Source: Porphyrobacter sp. TH134 (GTDB lineage: Bacteria > Pseudomonadota > Alphaproteobacteria > Sphingomonadales > Sphingomonadaceae). Taken from it: 64,000 nt of DNA. Within the stretch, counting starts at the first letter, position 1. Each line of letters begins with the position of its first letter. Positions 20,417 to 31,694 of the stretch are shown here, piece after piece. Location of the stretch: positions 1 through 64,000 of the forward strand of contig NZ_PKRO01000005.1 of NCBI RefSeq assembly GCF_002855495.1, given 5' to 3'. The notes under the pieces are model-generated. The model ran no database searches and was not told the DNA's origin. It saw nothing but the letters and a program-made list of their open reading frames with translations. The position numbers and the translations under genes were made by a program.

Positions 20417-21280
20417 ATGAGCCGTGATCTTACCAGCTTGCACAGCGCGTGGGCGCAGATTCTGGCTCTGATGGCAGGCGCGCTGGTGCTTGCCAGCTGC
20501 GCGCCCGGAGCGCCTGCTGCCGCGCCCCGAAGTGGCGGCCGCGGGCCGCTTCCGACCATCGTCAGCCTCAATCCGTGTCTCGACGCAATTCTGGTCGAGC
20601 TGGCCGGGCCGGATCAGGTGCTGGCGCTGTCGCATTACAGCCGCGACCCCGGCGGCAGTTCGATCCCCGCCGCCGTCGCCTACCGCTACGGTGTGACCGG
20701 CGGCACTGCCGAGGAGGTGATCGCGCTTCAGCCCGATCTCGTGCTGGCTTCGATTTTCCTACCGCAGCCGACCCGCAGCGCGCTGGAACGCGCAGGCCTG
20801 AAGGTAGCGACCTTCGGCAGCCCCGCCACCATCGCCGCGAGCGCCGCGCAGATACGCGCGGTCGCCGCGCTGGCGGGACACGAGGCGCAAGGCGAGGCGC
20901 TGGCCGCACGCATCGCAGCGCCCGCACGTCAACCCGGTCCGGCGATCAGCGCGCTGTTGTGGCAACCGGGCGAAATCGTCGCGGGCGAGCAGACCCTGAT
21001 CGCCGAGCTGCTGCGCGAGGCCGGTTTTGCCAGCCACGCCGCCGCGCGCGGGCTGCGACAGGCTGATGCGGTGACGCTGGAACAGGTGCTTGCCGATCCG
21101 CCGCAAGTGCTGCTGGTGGCAGGTGATGCACCCGGGCAGCGCCACCCGCTGCTGGCACAAGCATCGCGGAGCATGCACGTTGCTACCTTCGATCCGGCAC
21201 TGATCTATTGCGGCGGGCCGACCATTACCAAGGCACGGGCACGTTTGCAGGCGATCCGCGCGCAGGTCGAACGCCCGTGA
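20417..21280 (+). CDS. ABC transporter substrate-binding lipoprotein (BtuF/FecB-like)
   Basis: About 287 residues with a lipoprotein signal ending in the lipobox LVLASC. The mature protein starts with PTIVSLNPCLDAILVELAG and ALSHYSRDPG, typical of the metal-chelate/B12-type binding proteins (helical-backbone class) that pair with FecCD permeases. Its stop overlaps the permease GTG by 4 bases. AAGGA lies only one base before the chosen ATG at 20417, so translation could start at a nearby codon. The ligand may be cobalamin, haem or a siderophore; no neighbouring TonB receptor or riboswitch decides it. Confidence 0.85.
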   Translation: MSRDLTSLHSAWAQILALMAGALVLASCAPGAPAAAPRSGGRGPLPTIVSLNPCLDAILVELAGPDQVLALSHYSRDPGGSSIPAAVAYRYGVTGGTAEEVIALQPDLVLASIFLPQPTRSALERAGLKVATFGSPATIAASAAQIRAVAALAGHEAQGEALAARIAAPARQPGPAISALLWQPGEIVAGEQTLIAELLREAGFASHAAARGLRQADAVTLEQVLADPPQVLLVAGDAPGQRHPLLAQASRSMHVATFDPALIYCGGPTITKARARLQAIRAQVERP

Positions 21281-22275
21281 ACCGCGCCAGCCTGATCTTT
21301 GCCGTGCTGCTGGCGTTGCTGGTGCCTGTGTCGCTGCTGGCGGGACGGGTGTGGATTGCGCCGACTGATTTCGGCCCGGGCAACACGCTGCTGATCCTTG
21401 CCGAACTGCGCCTGCCGCGAGCGGTGCTGGCGGTGGTGATTGGCGCTGGGCTGGGCGCGGCGGGGGCAGCGATGCAAGGCTACCTGCGCAATCCGCTGGC
21501 TGATCCTGGCCTGTTCGGCATTGCCCCGATGGCGGCGCTGGGCGCTGTCGCCAGCTTCTGGCTTGGCCCGGCCATCCCGCCTGCATGGGCCGGGTGGAGC
21601 CTGCCGCTGATGGCGCTGGCAGGCGCCGGGCTGGGCATGGCGTGCCTCGCGTTGATCGCCGGGCGCACATCGAGCGATGCGGCTGGCGGCGCGGGCGGCG
21701 GTATGGCGCTGTTCACCCTGGCCGGGCTGATGCTTGCGAGCCTTGCCGGGGCGCTGACAGCCCTGGCGATTACGCTGGCGCCCAATCCCTTTGCGCTGTC
21801 GGAAATTGTGCTGTGGCTCAACGGGGCACTGACCGACCGGTCGTGGCGCGAGGTGGCGATTGCCGCCCCGCTGACGCTGGCGGGGATCGCGGTGCTGATG
21901 CTCGCCGCCCGCAGTCTCGACGCGCTGACGCTGGGGGAGGAGGCCGCGCGTTCGATGGGGCTGGAGCCGCGGCGGCTGCTGGCGCTGCTGGTGGTGGGTG
22001 TGGGACTGACCGTGGGCGCAGGCGTGGCGGTGGCGGGGATCATCGGCTTTGTCGGCCTGATTGTCCCGCATCTGGTGCGCCCCCTGACCAACCGGCTGCC
22101 GTCCAGCCTGATCGTGCCCAGCGCGCTGGCGGGCGCCTGTCTGGTGCTGGCAGCCGACAGCATTGTACGGGTGCTGCCGCTGGTGACCGAACTCAGGCTC
22201 GGCATTGCGCTCTCGCTGATCGGCGCGCCGTTTTTCGGCTGGCTGCTGCTGCAAATGCGGCGAGGACGGCTATGA
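21277..22275 (+). CDS. FecCD/BtuC-family ABC transporter permease
   Basis: A 332-residue inner-membrane permease with about ten hydrophobic segments. The family signature GAGLGAAGAAMQGYLRNPLADP lies near residues 50-70 and GIIGFVGLIVPHLVRPL in the second half. I choose the GTG at 21277, which overlaps the stop of the binding protein (GTGA), rather than the upstream ATG at 21208. It ends in an ATGA overlap with the ATPase, so all three cistrons are translationally coupled. Confidence 0.93.
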   Translation: MNRASLIFAVLLALLVPVSLLAGRVWIAPTDFGPGNTLLILAELRLPRAVLAVVIGAGLGAAGAAMQGYLRNPLADPGLFGIAPMAALGAVASFWLGPAIPPAWAGWSLPLMALAGAGLGMACLALIAGRTSSDAAGGAGGGMALFTLAGLMLASLAGALTALAITLAPNPFALSEIVLWLNGALTDRSWREVAIAAPLTLAGIAVLMLAARSLDALTLGEEAARSMGLEPRRLLALLVVGVGLTVGAGVAVAGIIGFVGLIVPHLVRPLTNRLPSSLIVPSALAGACLVLAADSIVRVLPLVTELRLGIALSLIGAPFFGWLLLQMRRGRL

Positions 22276-23015
22276 GCCTTGTGGCTGACAATCTGACGCT
22301 GCGGCGCGGGGGCAGGCCGGTTGTCGCCGGCCTTTCGGCTGCGCTCAATCCGGGTGAGATCACCGCGATCGTCGGCCCCAATGGCGCAGGAAAATCATCG
22401 CTATTGCTGGGGCTGGCAGGGCTGCTGGCGCCCACTTCTGGCAGCGTCACTTGGGACGGGCACGACCTTGCCAGCCTCCACCCCCGGGCCCGCGCGCAAG
22501 CGATCGGTTACCTGCCGCAAGCTCCCGATGTCGCCTGGGATGTTGCGACAGAGACGCTGGTGGCGCTCGGGCGGTTGCCTTGGCGAGACCGAGGAACAGC
22601 CGCCATCGAGTCAGCCGTGACAGCGCTTGATCTGGCAGCGCTGCGCCACCGCCCGGTCAGCCAGCTTTCGGGCGGCGAGCGTGCGCGCGTGCTGCTCGCA
22701 AGGGTGTTGGCGGGCGAACCGCGCTGGATTCTCGCGGACGAACCGCTCGCCGCGCTCGATCTTGGACAGCAGCTGAGCCTCGCGGCGCATCTGAAAGCCT
22801 GCGCTGCGGCTGGCCAGGGGGTGGTCGTGGTGCTGCATGATCTCGCGCTGGCCATGAACCACGCGGATCGGGTGCTGGTGCTGAAAGATGGCGTCTTGAT
22901 AGCCGCAGGGCCGCCCGTAGCAGCGCTCGCGCCGCCGGTCATCGCCCAAGGTTGGGGTGTGCAGGCGCGGTGGCTTGGCGAAGCCGGAGCACGGGCACTG
23001 GTCACTGGTGGCTGA
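22272..23015 (+). CDS. ABC transporter ATP-binding protein (BtuD/FecE-like)
   Basis: A 247-residue ATPase with Walker A GPNGAGKSS, the signature LSGGERARVLLARVL, Walker B WILADEP and a switch His in VVVLHDLALAMNHADR. It energises import by the upstream permease. The ATG at 22272 overlaps the permease stop by 4 bases; a longer open frame upstream is only an overlap in another reading phase. It closes the three-gene importer operon. Ligand unknown, as for the binding protein. Confidence 0.95.
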   Translation: MSLVADNLTLRRGGRPVVAGLSAALNPGEITAIVGPNGAGKSSLLLGLAGLLAPTSGSVTWDGHDLASLHPRARAQAIGYLPQAPDVAWDVATETLVALGRLPWRDRGTAAIESAVTALDLAALRHRPVSQLSGGERARVLLARVLAGEPRWILADEPLAALDLGQQLSLAAHLKACAAAGQGVVVVLHDLALAMNHADRVLVLKDGVLIAAGPPVAALAPPVIAQGWGVQARWLGEAGARALVTGG

Positions 23016-23075
23016 CCGCGAAGGACGGCGGGAGAGCCTACCGATAAAGCTCACCCGCCACAGGTCCGCAATCGT

Positions 23076-23133
23076 GCAGCGACGAGGCCATTCGGCCAGG
23101 TTGCGACCCTGGAAGGACCCGGCCAGTCGCTGC
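23076..23133. repeat. Inverted repeat enclosing smaller hairpins
   Basis: GCAGCGAC at 23076-23083 pairs with GTCGCTGC at 23126-23133. Inside the 42 enclosed bases, GGCC-ATTC-GGCC (23086-23097) can form a second small hairpin. It may be a terminator for the importer operon or a structured RNA. Confidence 0.5.
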
Positions 23134-23398
23134 AGAGAGGCCTTTTCAATGGCCGTCCGCGGCAAGCTTGGCGACTTCAGATTTTCTGTAGGGCGCGGTT
23201 AGGGCAATGTTAAACCCTGAAATACCAGAGTAAAATTCTTGTGCCTTGGGCGTCAGGGTGGTTTCAGTCCAGGCGCAGGGCATAAGATTGCATCGCTTTT
23301 CGGGCACCAACCTGCCTGATGCCCGTTGCATGGCGGGGCAGTCGTCGCCATCTGTGGATGGTCGGTGTGCGCCCCGATGCGCCGCCCTTGACCCATGC

Positions 23399-23413
23399 GA
23401 ACATTTCCGGAAC
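23399..23413. promoter_or_regulatory. LexA (SOS) box upstream of uvrA
   Basis: GAAC-ATTTCCG-GAAC is an exact match to the alphaproteobacterial LexA operator (GTTC-N7-GTTC read on the other strand). It ends 11 bases before the uvrA ATG at 23425 and follows a TTGACC -35-like element at 23388-23393. Damage-inducible repression of uvrA is inferred. Confidence 0.85.
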
Positions 23414-23424
23414 ACGTCACGCCC

Positions 23425-26322
<2,898 letters not shown>

Positions 26323-26713
26323 TCCTCCCGTTGTCCCTGCGGGACAGCTGCGCTTCCGGGGGAGGGGGACCACCGAAGGTGATGGAGGGGCGAGCGCTGC
26401 CGATCCGAAACGTCACGATGTGCGGATTACGCGAAGACACGAACAGGACAGCGCAATCCCGGACTGCTTCTTCCCCCCTTCCTTGACCCCGCCCTTTGCC
26501 GGGGCAGGTACCGAGGCCGGGAGTTGGTGTGCGGCGCCTGAAAAGATCGCAAAGCGTTCGAGGGCACTGAAAGCCGAAAAGACTCTCGTAAAACGGACGG
26601 GTCCAGCCTGTTCAAGCTTGGCCCTTGCGCGGGTTGACGCCTGCCGGAGTGAGCGGCACAGCTTGCCCAGCGACGGCAAGGCGGATGGCGGTCGCACAAA
26701 GGGGGCAAGCGGC
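26323..26713. other. Intergenic region after uvrA
   Basis: About 390 bases. It contains the REP-like element just after uvrA (26325-26391). The rest has no recognised gene. The frame of the next gene stays open through it, but the predicted residues are Pro/Arg/Ser-rich and unlike that protein's membrane core, so I treat it as untranslated. Confidence 0.55.
26325..26391. repeat. REP-like palindromic element downstream of uvrA
   Basis: CCTCCC near 26325 pairs with GGGGGAGG near 26357-26364, enclosing TGTCCC-TGC-GGGACA (26332-26346). The element continues into GGGGGACCACCGAAGGTGAT and GGAGGGGCG. This GGGGAGGGGGACC...GGTGGAGGGGC pattern is a familiar dispersed intergenic repeat in sphingomonads. 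It may also act as the uvrA terminator. Confidence 0.55.
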
Positions 26714-28210
26714 GTGAAAAACTATCCCGGTTTCGTACTGGTCGCCGCAGCGGTGCTCACTTGGGCGTTTATCCACGGCATGGTGCAGCCTGATGATGTG
26801 GGCTGGCAGTTCTGGATCGCGCGCCAAATACTCGGCGGATCAAAGCTGTATACCGAGATATGGGATCTCAATCCGCCGCTGTGGTTCTGGTCGGCGATGC
26901 CGCTCGAATGGCTGTCGCAGCGCACCGGGATCGCGTGGGGGACGTTGCTGACGGGGGTGGTTGTGTTGCTGGGCACAGTGTGTGCCTGGCTGACGGCGCA
27001 CCTGCTCAACCCGCGGACCGAGCCCGAGCGTCTAGCGATCATGCTGCTGGTGTTCGCCATGACGGTGATCATGCCCGCCGCTCTGACCGGGCAGCGCGAT
27101 CAACTGGTTCTTATTGTCAGCCTGCCTTACGCCAGCTTGATTGCGCGGCGCCGGGCGGGGGTGGCGACTGCGCCGATGCTGGCTGTGGGTGTAGCTGTTC
27201 TGGCCGCCTATGGCTTTGCTTTGAAACCGCATTTTCTGGCTGCTCCGCTGCTGCTGGAAGGCTGGGTGATGGTCCATCAGCGCGGTCGTTGGCGCCCGTG
27301 GCGGCCCGAACTGATCGTGCTGGCGGTGCTGGCACTGGCCTATGCGGTCGCCGTGGCGATGCTTGCGCGCGGGCTGTTCACGGTCATCCTGCCGATGGCT
27401 GATGCCGGTTATTTCGCAGTGCAGGCGAGCCTCGTGTTCACCCTGATCAAGCCTTACGTCGTGTTCTGGGCCATCGCCGGCCTGTTTCTGTGGGTTACGC
27501 GCAGGGAAGCGCTGCGCGCGGTAAGCCCGGCAACCGAGGCGGCTTTGCCCGCCATGTTGCTGGTGTGGCTTGGCTTTGCCATCAGCTACGTGGTGCAAAA
27601 GCAGGGGTGGGATTACCATGCGATCCCGGCCACCGGCGCGATGGCGGTGGCGCTCGGGCTTCGGGTCATGCGGCGGCGTGCGCCGCGCGATCTGGCGCTG
27701 GGCGGCGCGTTGCTGGCAGCAGTGGTCGCCCTGATGTTCCCGTACCGCCCGGCGCGCGCGCCCGAAGATCCCTTGCTTGATAAGGTCGCTCCGGGTGAGG
27801 GGGTCTTCATCGCCAATTTCGATGCCAGTGCGGTCTTCCGGCGGGGCCGGGAAAACATCGCGTGGGTGTCGCGCAATTATTCGCTGCGGATCGTTTATGC
27901 GATTGCCGTGGCCGAAGCGCAGGGGCGCACCAGCCCGGCGCTCAAGCGGCTTGAGGGGCAGTTGCTCGCAGCAATGTCAGAGGATATCCGCTGCAATCCT
28001 CCGCAACTGATCGTCATGCAGGCGAGCCCCGGCATTCCGGGACGCGGCGGGGCTTTCAGCTTTGATGAATTCATGCTGCGCGATCCGGTGCTGCGGGCCT
28101 TTATTGCCGCGCATTACGCGCCGCCAAGCCGCGAACCGATCGGCACGGTATATTGGCGACGCGGCCCGGTTGCGCGGGTGGAAGGGCTGGCCTGCCGCGA
28201 AATCTTCTAG
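26714..28210 (+). CDS. Polytopic membrane protein, GT-C glycosyltransferase-like
   Basis: About 498 residues if started at the GTG at 26714 (KNYPGFVLVAAAVLTWAF); the frame stays open to 26420, but that extension is unlikely to be real. Roughly ten hydrophobic segments occupy residues 5-360. The first loop reads QPDDVGWQFWIARQILGG and LYTEIWDLNPPLWFW, like the Asp-containing first periplasmic loop of GT-C (PMT/ArnT-like) glycosyltransferases. The last 140 residues are soluble. A lipid-linked sugar donor is likely, but the acceptor is unknown. Its TAG stop shares the CTAG at 28207-28210 with the convergent transporter gene. Confidence 0.65.
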   Translation: MKNYPGFVLVAAAVLTWAFIHGMVQPDDVGWQFWIARQILGGSKLYTEIWDLNPPLWFWSAMPLEWLSQRTGIAWGTLLTGVVVLLGTVCAWLTAHLLNPRTEPERLAIMLLVFAMTVIMPAALTGQRDQLVLIVSLPYASLIARRRAGVATAPMLAVGVAVLAAYGFALKPHFLAAPLLLEGWVMVHQRGRWRPWRPELIVLAVLALAYAVAVAMLARGLFTVILPMADAGYFAVQASLVFTLIKPYVVFWAIAGLFLWVTRREALRAVSPATEAALPAMLLVWLGFAISYVVQKQGWDYHAIPATGAMAVALGLRVMRRRAPRDLALGGALLAAVVALMFPYRPARAPEDPLLDKVAPGEGVFIANFDASAVFRRGRENIAWVSRNYSLRIVYAIAVAEAQGRTSPALKRLEGQLLAAMSEDIRCNPPQLIVMQASPGIPGRGGAFSFDEFMLRDPVLRAFIAAHYAPPSREPIGTVYWRRGPVARVEGLACREIF

Positions 28211-29667
28211 CGAGCGGCGCTGCTGTTGCCCGGTGCGCGCGCTCGGTCCAGCACGGCAAGGCCGATATAGGTCGCTGTCCCGGCCGCGATCATCCACAAA
28301 AATGCGCCGGTCATGCCCATGACCCAATCCAGCACGGCGAGCACCAGCATCTGCACCAGCACCGTAGCCACGGCCGCGCGCGGCGATCGCGGTGCGCTGA
28401 TCAGACCAGCGATGATCGGCACGGCAAGCACGGCCGCAATGGCACCGGCATCCAGCACAAGGTTGCGCAAGGATTCCCCCTGTAACGCCAGCCCTGCTGC
28501 CACAGCCGCCGCGGCCACTGTGGATACGCGTGCGGCGCGCAGCATCGCCAACGGCGTTGCATCGGGACGCCATCGGCGAAAGCCGCTTTCCGTCACCACC
28601 GCCGAGACCGCAAGCAGAGCGGAATCGACCGAGGAGAGGATGGCGGACACCAGCGCTCCGGTGAAGATGATCAGCAGCCACGGCGGGAACAGGGCTTGGG
28701 CAAGGCTGGGCAGATAGGCCTCGTCCGCGCCCAGTTCCACGCCCAGAAGGGGTGCCAGTTGCGGGCCGAACAGACCGAAGCTGACCGGGATCAGGCCTGC
28801 GCAAAGGTAGATCGCCGCGGCCAGAAAAGCGCCGCGCCGCGCCACTTCGGGCGTGCGGGCGGCCAGTGTCCGGGACAGCGCTTCCTGGCTTACCATCGTG
28901 CCTGCAATCGGGATCAGCCACAGCTCGGCGCGGTCCACCCAGCTTTCTCCCGGTGCGGTAAAGCTCCAGACTGTAGGCGGGGCAGCGGCCCACATGGCGG
29001 CCACACCGCCTGAGGCCTGCACCATCAGCACAAACAGGATCACCATGGCCGCAATGATGACGGCGCCCTGCAGGATATCGGTCACCACATCGCCGGCAAG
29101 GCCGCCGAACAGCGTGTAGCCCATCACCAGCAGCGTTGCTCCGATCAGGGCGCCGGTGAAGTCGAGGCCGGACGCGCTCGATATGATCGTGGCGAATGCA
29201 AAAAGCTGGGCGGCTGACCATGTCGCCGCGCTAAGCGCGATGACTATCGCTGCCAGACTTTCGGTTCCCGCGCCAAACCGGTCACGCAAAAAATCGGCGA
29301 TGGTAATATAGCCGCCGCGCCGCAGCCGGTGCGCGAAGAACAGCGCGATGGCGAGAATGCCGATAGCATAGGCAAACGGTTCGGCCCTGGCGCCTGCCAG
29401 CCCCTGACGCGCGACTTCGCCCGATGTGGCGATCAGGGTTTCGGACGCGAACCAGGTTGCAAACAGGCTCATGCCCACTGCGAACGGGCCAAGGGAGCGG
29501 CCGGCCACCAGATAATCGGCATCCGACCTCGCCCCGCGCCCGGCCCACACTGCGAGCGCAATCTGGACAACAACATACAGCACGATCAGCGTGAGTGTGA
29601 TAGCGCCATTCCCCTGACATCCCTGCGTGACGACCTTAGGGGATAACCGCGTGCAACCAGTGCGCAA
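28207..29667 (-). CDS. Sodium:solute symporter family transporter
   Basis: About 470-486 residues with around 13 hydrophobic segments, matching the sodium:solute symporter (SSS, LeuT-fold) family. Typical segments are GRGARSDADYLVAGRSLGP, FATWFASETLIATSGE and the region around ITIADFLRDRFG. Substrate unknown. The start is a problem: the first in-frame start codon is the TTG at 29667, and the well-placed ATG at 29609 behind AGGGGA is out of frame by one base. Either a weak TTG is used or the 5' end carries a small frameshift. Confidence 0.85.
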   Translation of the reverse strand: MRTGCTRLSPKVVTQGCQGNGAITLTLIVLYVVVQIALAVWAGRGARSDADYLVAGRSLGPFAVGMSLFATWFASETLIATSGEVARQGLAGARAEPFAYAIGILAIALFFAHRLRRGGYITIADFLRDRFGAGTESLAAIVIALSAATWSAAQLFAFATIISSASGLDFTGALIGATLLVMGYTLFGGLAGDVVTDILQGAVIIAAMVILFVLMVQASGGVAAMWAAAPPTVWSFTAPGESWVDRAELWLIPIAGTMVSQEALSRTLAARTPEVARRGAFLAAAIYLCAGLIPVSFGLFGPQLAPLLGVELGADEAYLPSLAQALFPPWLLIIFTGALVSAILSSVDSALLAVSAVVTESGFRRWRPDATPLAMLRAARVSTVAAAAVAAGLALQGESLRNLVLDAGAIAAVLAVPIIAGLISAPRSPRAAVATVLVQMLVLAVLDWVMGMTGAFLWMIAAGTATYIGLAVLDRARAPGNSSAAR

Positions 29668-29763
29668 GGGGCAGTTGCGCCGCTTTCGTCAGGCCTGTGG
29701 ATCTCGTTTGCTTTTTGCCGCGTTATATGAAGCCACACGGCAGATAAGCAGGAGTATCCCGCT

Positions 29764-30153
29764 TTGCGTTTGCAGATCCATCGTTCGGTTTCGGCCATCG
29801 CGGCTGCCGTTTTGCTCGTTGGGGCAGGAGCGGCGGTGCGGGCCGGTTCGTTGTCGTCCGATCTGCAAATCGAGGCTGGCCAAACCTTTGAATTGGGCGG
29901 CGGGCAAGATGGCGGCTTTGCTGTCACGGGGAGGAACACTGGTAGCGTGGCCGTGCTCGTGCTGAGGAAGGCTGAAGGCGCAGCTGCGGTGGCGAAAGGG
30001 GTGATCGCTCCGGGCGACGCGGTCGATGCGCGGTTTGGGCCGGGCGAGATGGCGCTGCTGCGCAATACTTCCAGTACGCAGATGGCCCGGCTGAAACTGG
30101 CAATCACCGGCGATACGGCGAGCCTTGGAATGACCTATTCGGACAATCGCTGA
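29764..30153 (+). CDS. Small exported hypothetical protein
   Basis: A 129-residue protein with a signal peptide (RLQIHRSVSAIAAAVLLVGAGAAVRA). The start is TTG at 29764, supported by AGGAG at 29750-29754 nine bases upstream; no in-frame ATG precedes the signal peptide. The mature part is a short beta-rich domain (FELGGGQDGGFAVTGRNTG...VIAPGDAVDARFGPGEMALLRNTSS) with no Cys and no recognised family. Probably periplasmic. It converges on rlpA, with 5 bases between the stops. Confidence 0.7.
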   Translation: MRLQIHRSVSAIAAAVLLVGAGAAVRAGSLSSDLQIEAGQTFELGGGQDGGFAVTGRNTGSVAVLVLRKAEGAAAVAKGVIAPGDAVDARFGPGEMALLRNTSSTQMARLKLAITGDTASLGMTYSDNR

Positions 30154-30158
30154 CGCGG

Positions 30159-30713
30159 TCAGTCGGCAAGAAGCGCAATGTCGACCGTCGCATGGCCGCG
30201 GGCAACCATGCCAAGCTCTTCGGCTGCGGCGCGGCTGACATCGATCATCCGTCCGCGCGTGAAGGGGCCGCGGTCGTTCACCCGTACCACCACACTGCGG
30301 CCATTGGCCGGATTGGTAACCCGCAGGCGGCTGCCGAAGGGCAGGGTACGGTGCGCTGCGGTCATCGCGTCATTATCGAACCGTTCGCCGCTTGCCGTAC
30401 GGCGTCCGTCAAACTTGGCGGCATAATAGGATGCGCTGCCGCTGCCGATGATCGTCTCTTGCGGTGCAGACGGGGCGGGGTCTTGCAGAAAGGCTGGGAT
30501 CTCCCCGCCTTCAATGGCAGGCTGCACCGGCATCAGTTCGATCATGGCGGCGCTGGTGGCAGGCTCAATCCCGGCGGCGGGAGCACTGGGCGCTGCAGCG
30601 GTTGATGCAGCCATCGGTGCAAGGCCGAACATGCTGAACAGCGCCAGCGCCTGCAAGCTCCGCTTGGCGAGGCGGCGGGCATCAAGGCCGGAGATGGAGA
30701 CTGATGAAAGCAT
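30159..30713 (-). CDS. rlpA: RlpA-family septal ring lytic transglycosylase
   Basis: About 184 residues, starting at ATG 30713. An N-terminal signal region ([23 protein letters not shown]) and a Pro/Ala linker lead to a C-terminal double-psi beta-barrel domain (residues about 90-184) with [36 protein letters not shown] and VRVNDRGPF. The Glu and Asp of the RlpA active cleft are present (SGERF, NDRGPF). RlpA cleaves denuded glycan strands at the septum. No SPOR domain is present, so septal targeting, if any, must occur another way. Confidence 0.88.
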   Translation of the reverse strand: MLSSVSISGLDARRLAKRSLQALALFSMFGLAPMAASTAAAPSAPAAGIEPATSAAMIELMPVQPAIEGGEIPAFLQDPAPSAPQETIIGSGSASYYAAKFDGRRTASGERFDNDAMTAAHRTLPFGSRLRVTNPANGRSVVVRVNDRGPFTRGRMIDVSRAAAEELGMVARGHATVDIALLAD

Positions 30714-31694
30714 CGCCAGCGCCGATACAGGGCAGCAGTCGCAAAAGGCAAACCAGGTTGGGATTTCGTCGACGCGGTGGTTCCGGTGGGGAACGAACTG
30801 CCCCAGAAATGCGACGAAGCGATGAGGAACAATTGGCCGCGAACCCGGTTTTGGGCGCTCGGCAGGGGAGCGAATCGATATGGAAGCTGCCAACCGGATC
30901 GGTCGTTTTGGCCGGGCCGCAATGCAAATGGGGCCGGCATCGCTGCCGACCCCACTCTCACCGGCGTGTGGATGACCCTCGCATTGGCGGCGTCCGGCGA
31001 ACCTTCTGCCTCAATCGCGGCGGGCCATGCTTGGCGCCCGATGTCTAATCCCTGACCGTCCAGTCTTGCGACCGGCTGTACCAGAGCCTCGTCACCGGCG
31101 CTCGCGCCGGCATCCGGCTTTTGCGCCTGCGGGCCGTGCGGTCTCCTTTTGACCGAAGTCATCCGGTTCGCGCCGCCTCGCGCATTCGCTTGGCCGAGGC
31201 CTCGTTCCTTTATCGGACGGATGTGCTGCGGCTTGGGGCTTGCGCCGTTTCCGCTGTTCGTCAGTCCGACCAGTTGCTTGGCCTGTCCGGTGTCATGCCC
31301 TAGCACTCATCATCAGCGAGGCTGCTTGCATTCAGCCGAAGCCTCTTGCATGCCGTCTCTCGATGAGCGCGCTGACGAATGTCACCGCCATCCTTGGGTG
31401 TAAAACTACCATAACTTCAAGTCCTTGCGGCTTTATGTTCCGGTTGTTTATTGTCCCGAAGACAAGCTGAAGGTGCGCCTGAATCGGCGGTCCGACAACA
31501 TTTCGCAGGACTAGTTTTCCACCAGTGGCGATTTGCCCTGTGGACACGAGTGGATAACTCAACAGCTCGGCGTAAATAGCGCGGGAGTGCTTGGGGACCG
31601 GGCGCGAAGGCGCGGCAAAGCGCCTTCCGACTTGGGCTATCGGACTTGCCGGACCGCTACAAAAAGCAGTCCGACTCGGTTTTCGAGGGTCCGG
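30714..31694. other. Gene-poor region of nearly 1 kb between rlpA and argG
   Basis: No convincing gene or known RNA is visible on either strand. Open frames exist but are Arg/Pro-rich, unlike any family, and contradict one another. It holds several hairpins, including a near-perfect GGGGCCGGCA/TGCCGACCCC at 30938-30962 and CCGGCG-CTCG-CGCCGG at 31095-31110. The AT-richer part at 31390-31560 has three DnaA-box-like sites. A structured RNA, decayed gene or regulatory region is possible. Confidence 0.5.

Larger units (their letters stand above)
23016..23424. other. Intergenic region between the ABC importer and uvrA
   Basis: About 400 bases without a recognisable gene. It contains an 8-bp inverted repeat (23076-23083 with 23126-23133), an AT-richer patch around 23175-23245, and the uvrA SOS box near its end. 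No tRNA, riboswitch or small protein was identified on either strand. Confidence 0.6.

Noticed and set aside
30542-31306. A 254-codon minus-strand frame overlapping rlpA and the gap upstream
   Set aside because: It overlaps rlpA in another phase, has no recognisable family, and its residues look like random GC-rich translation.
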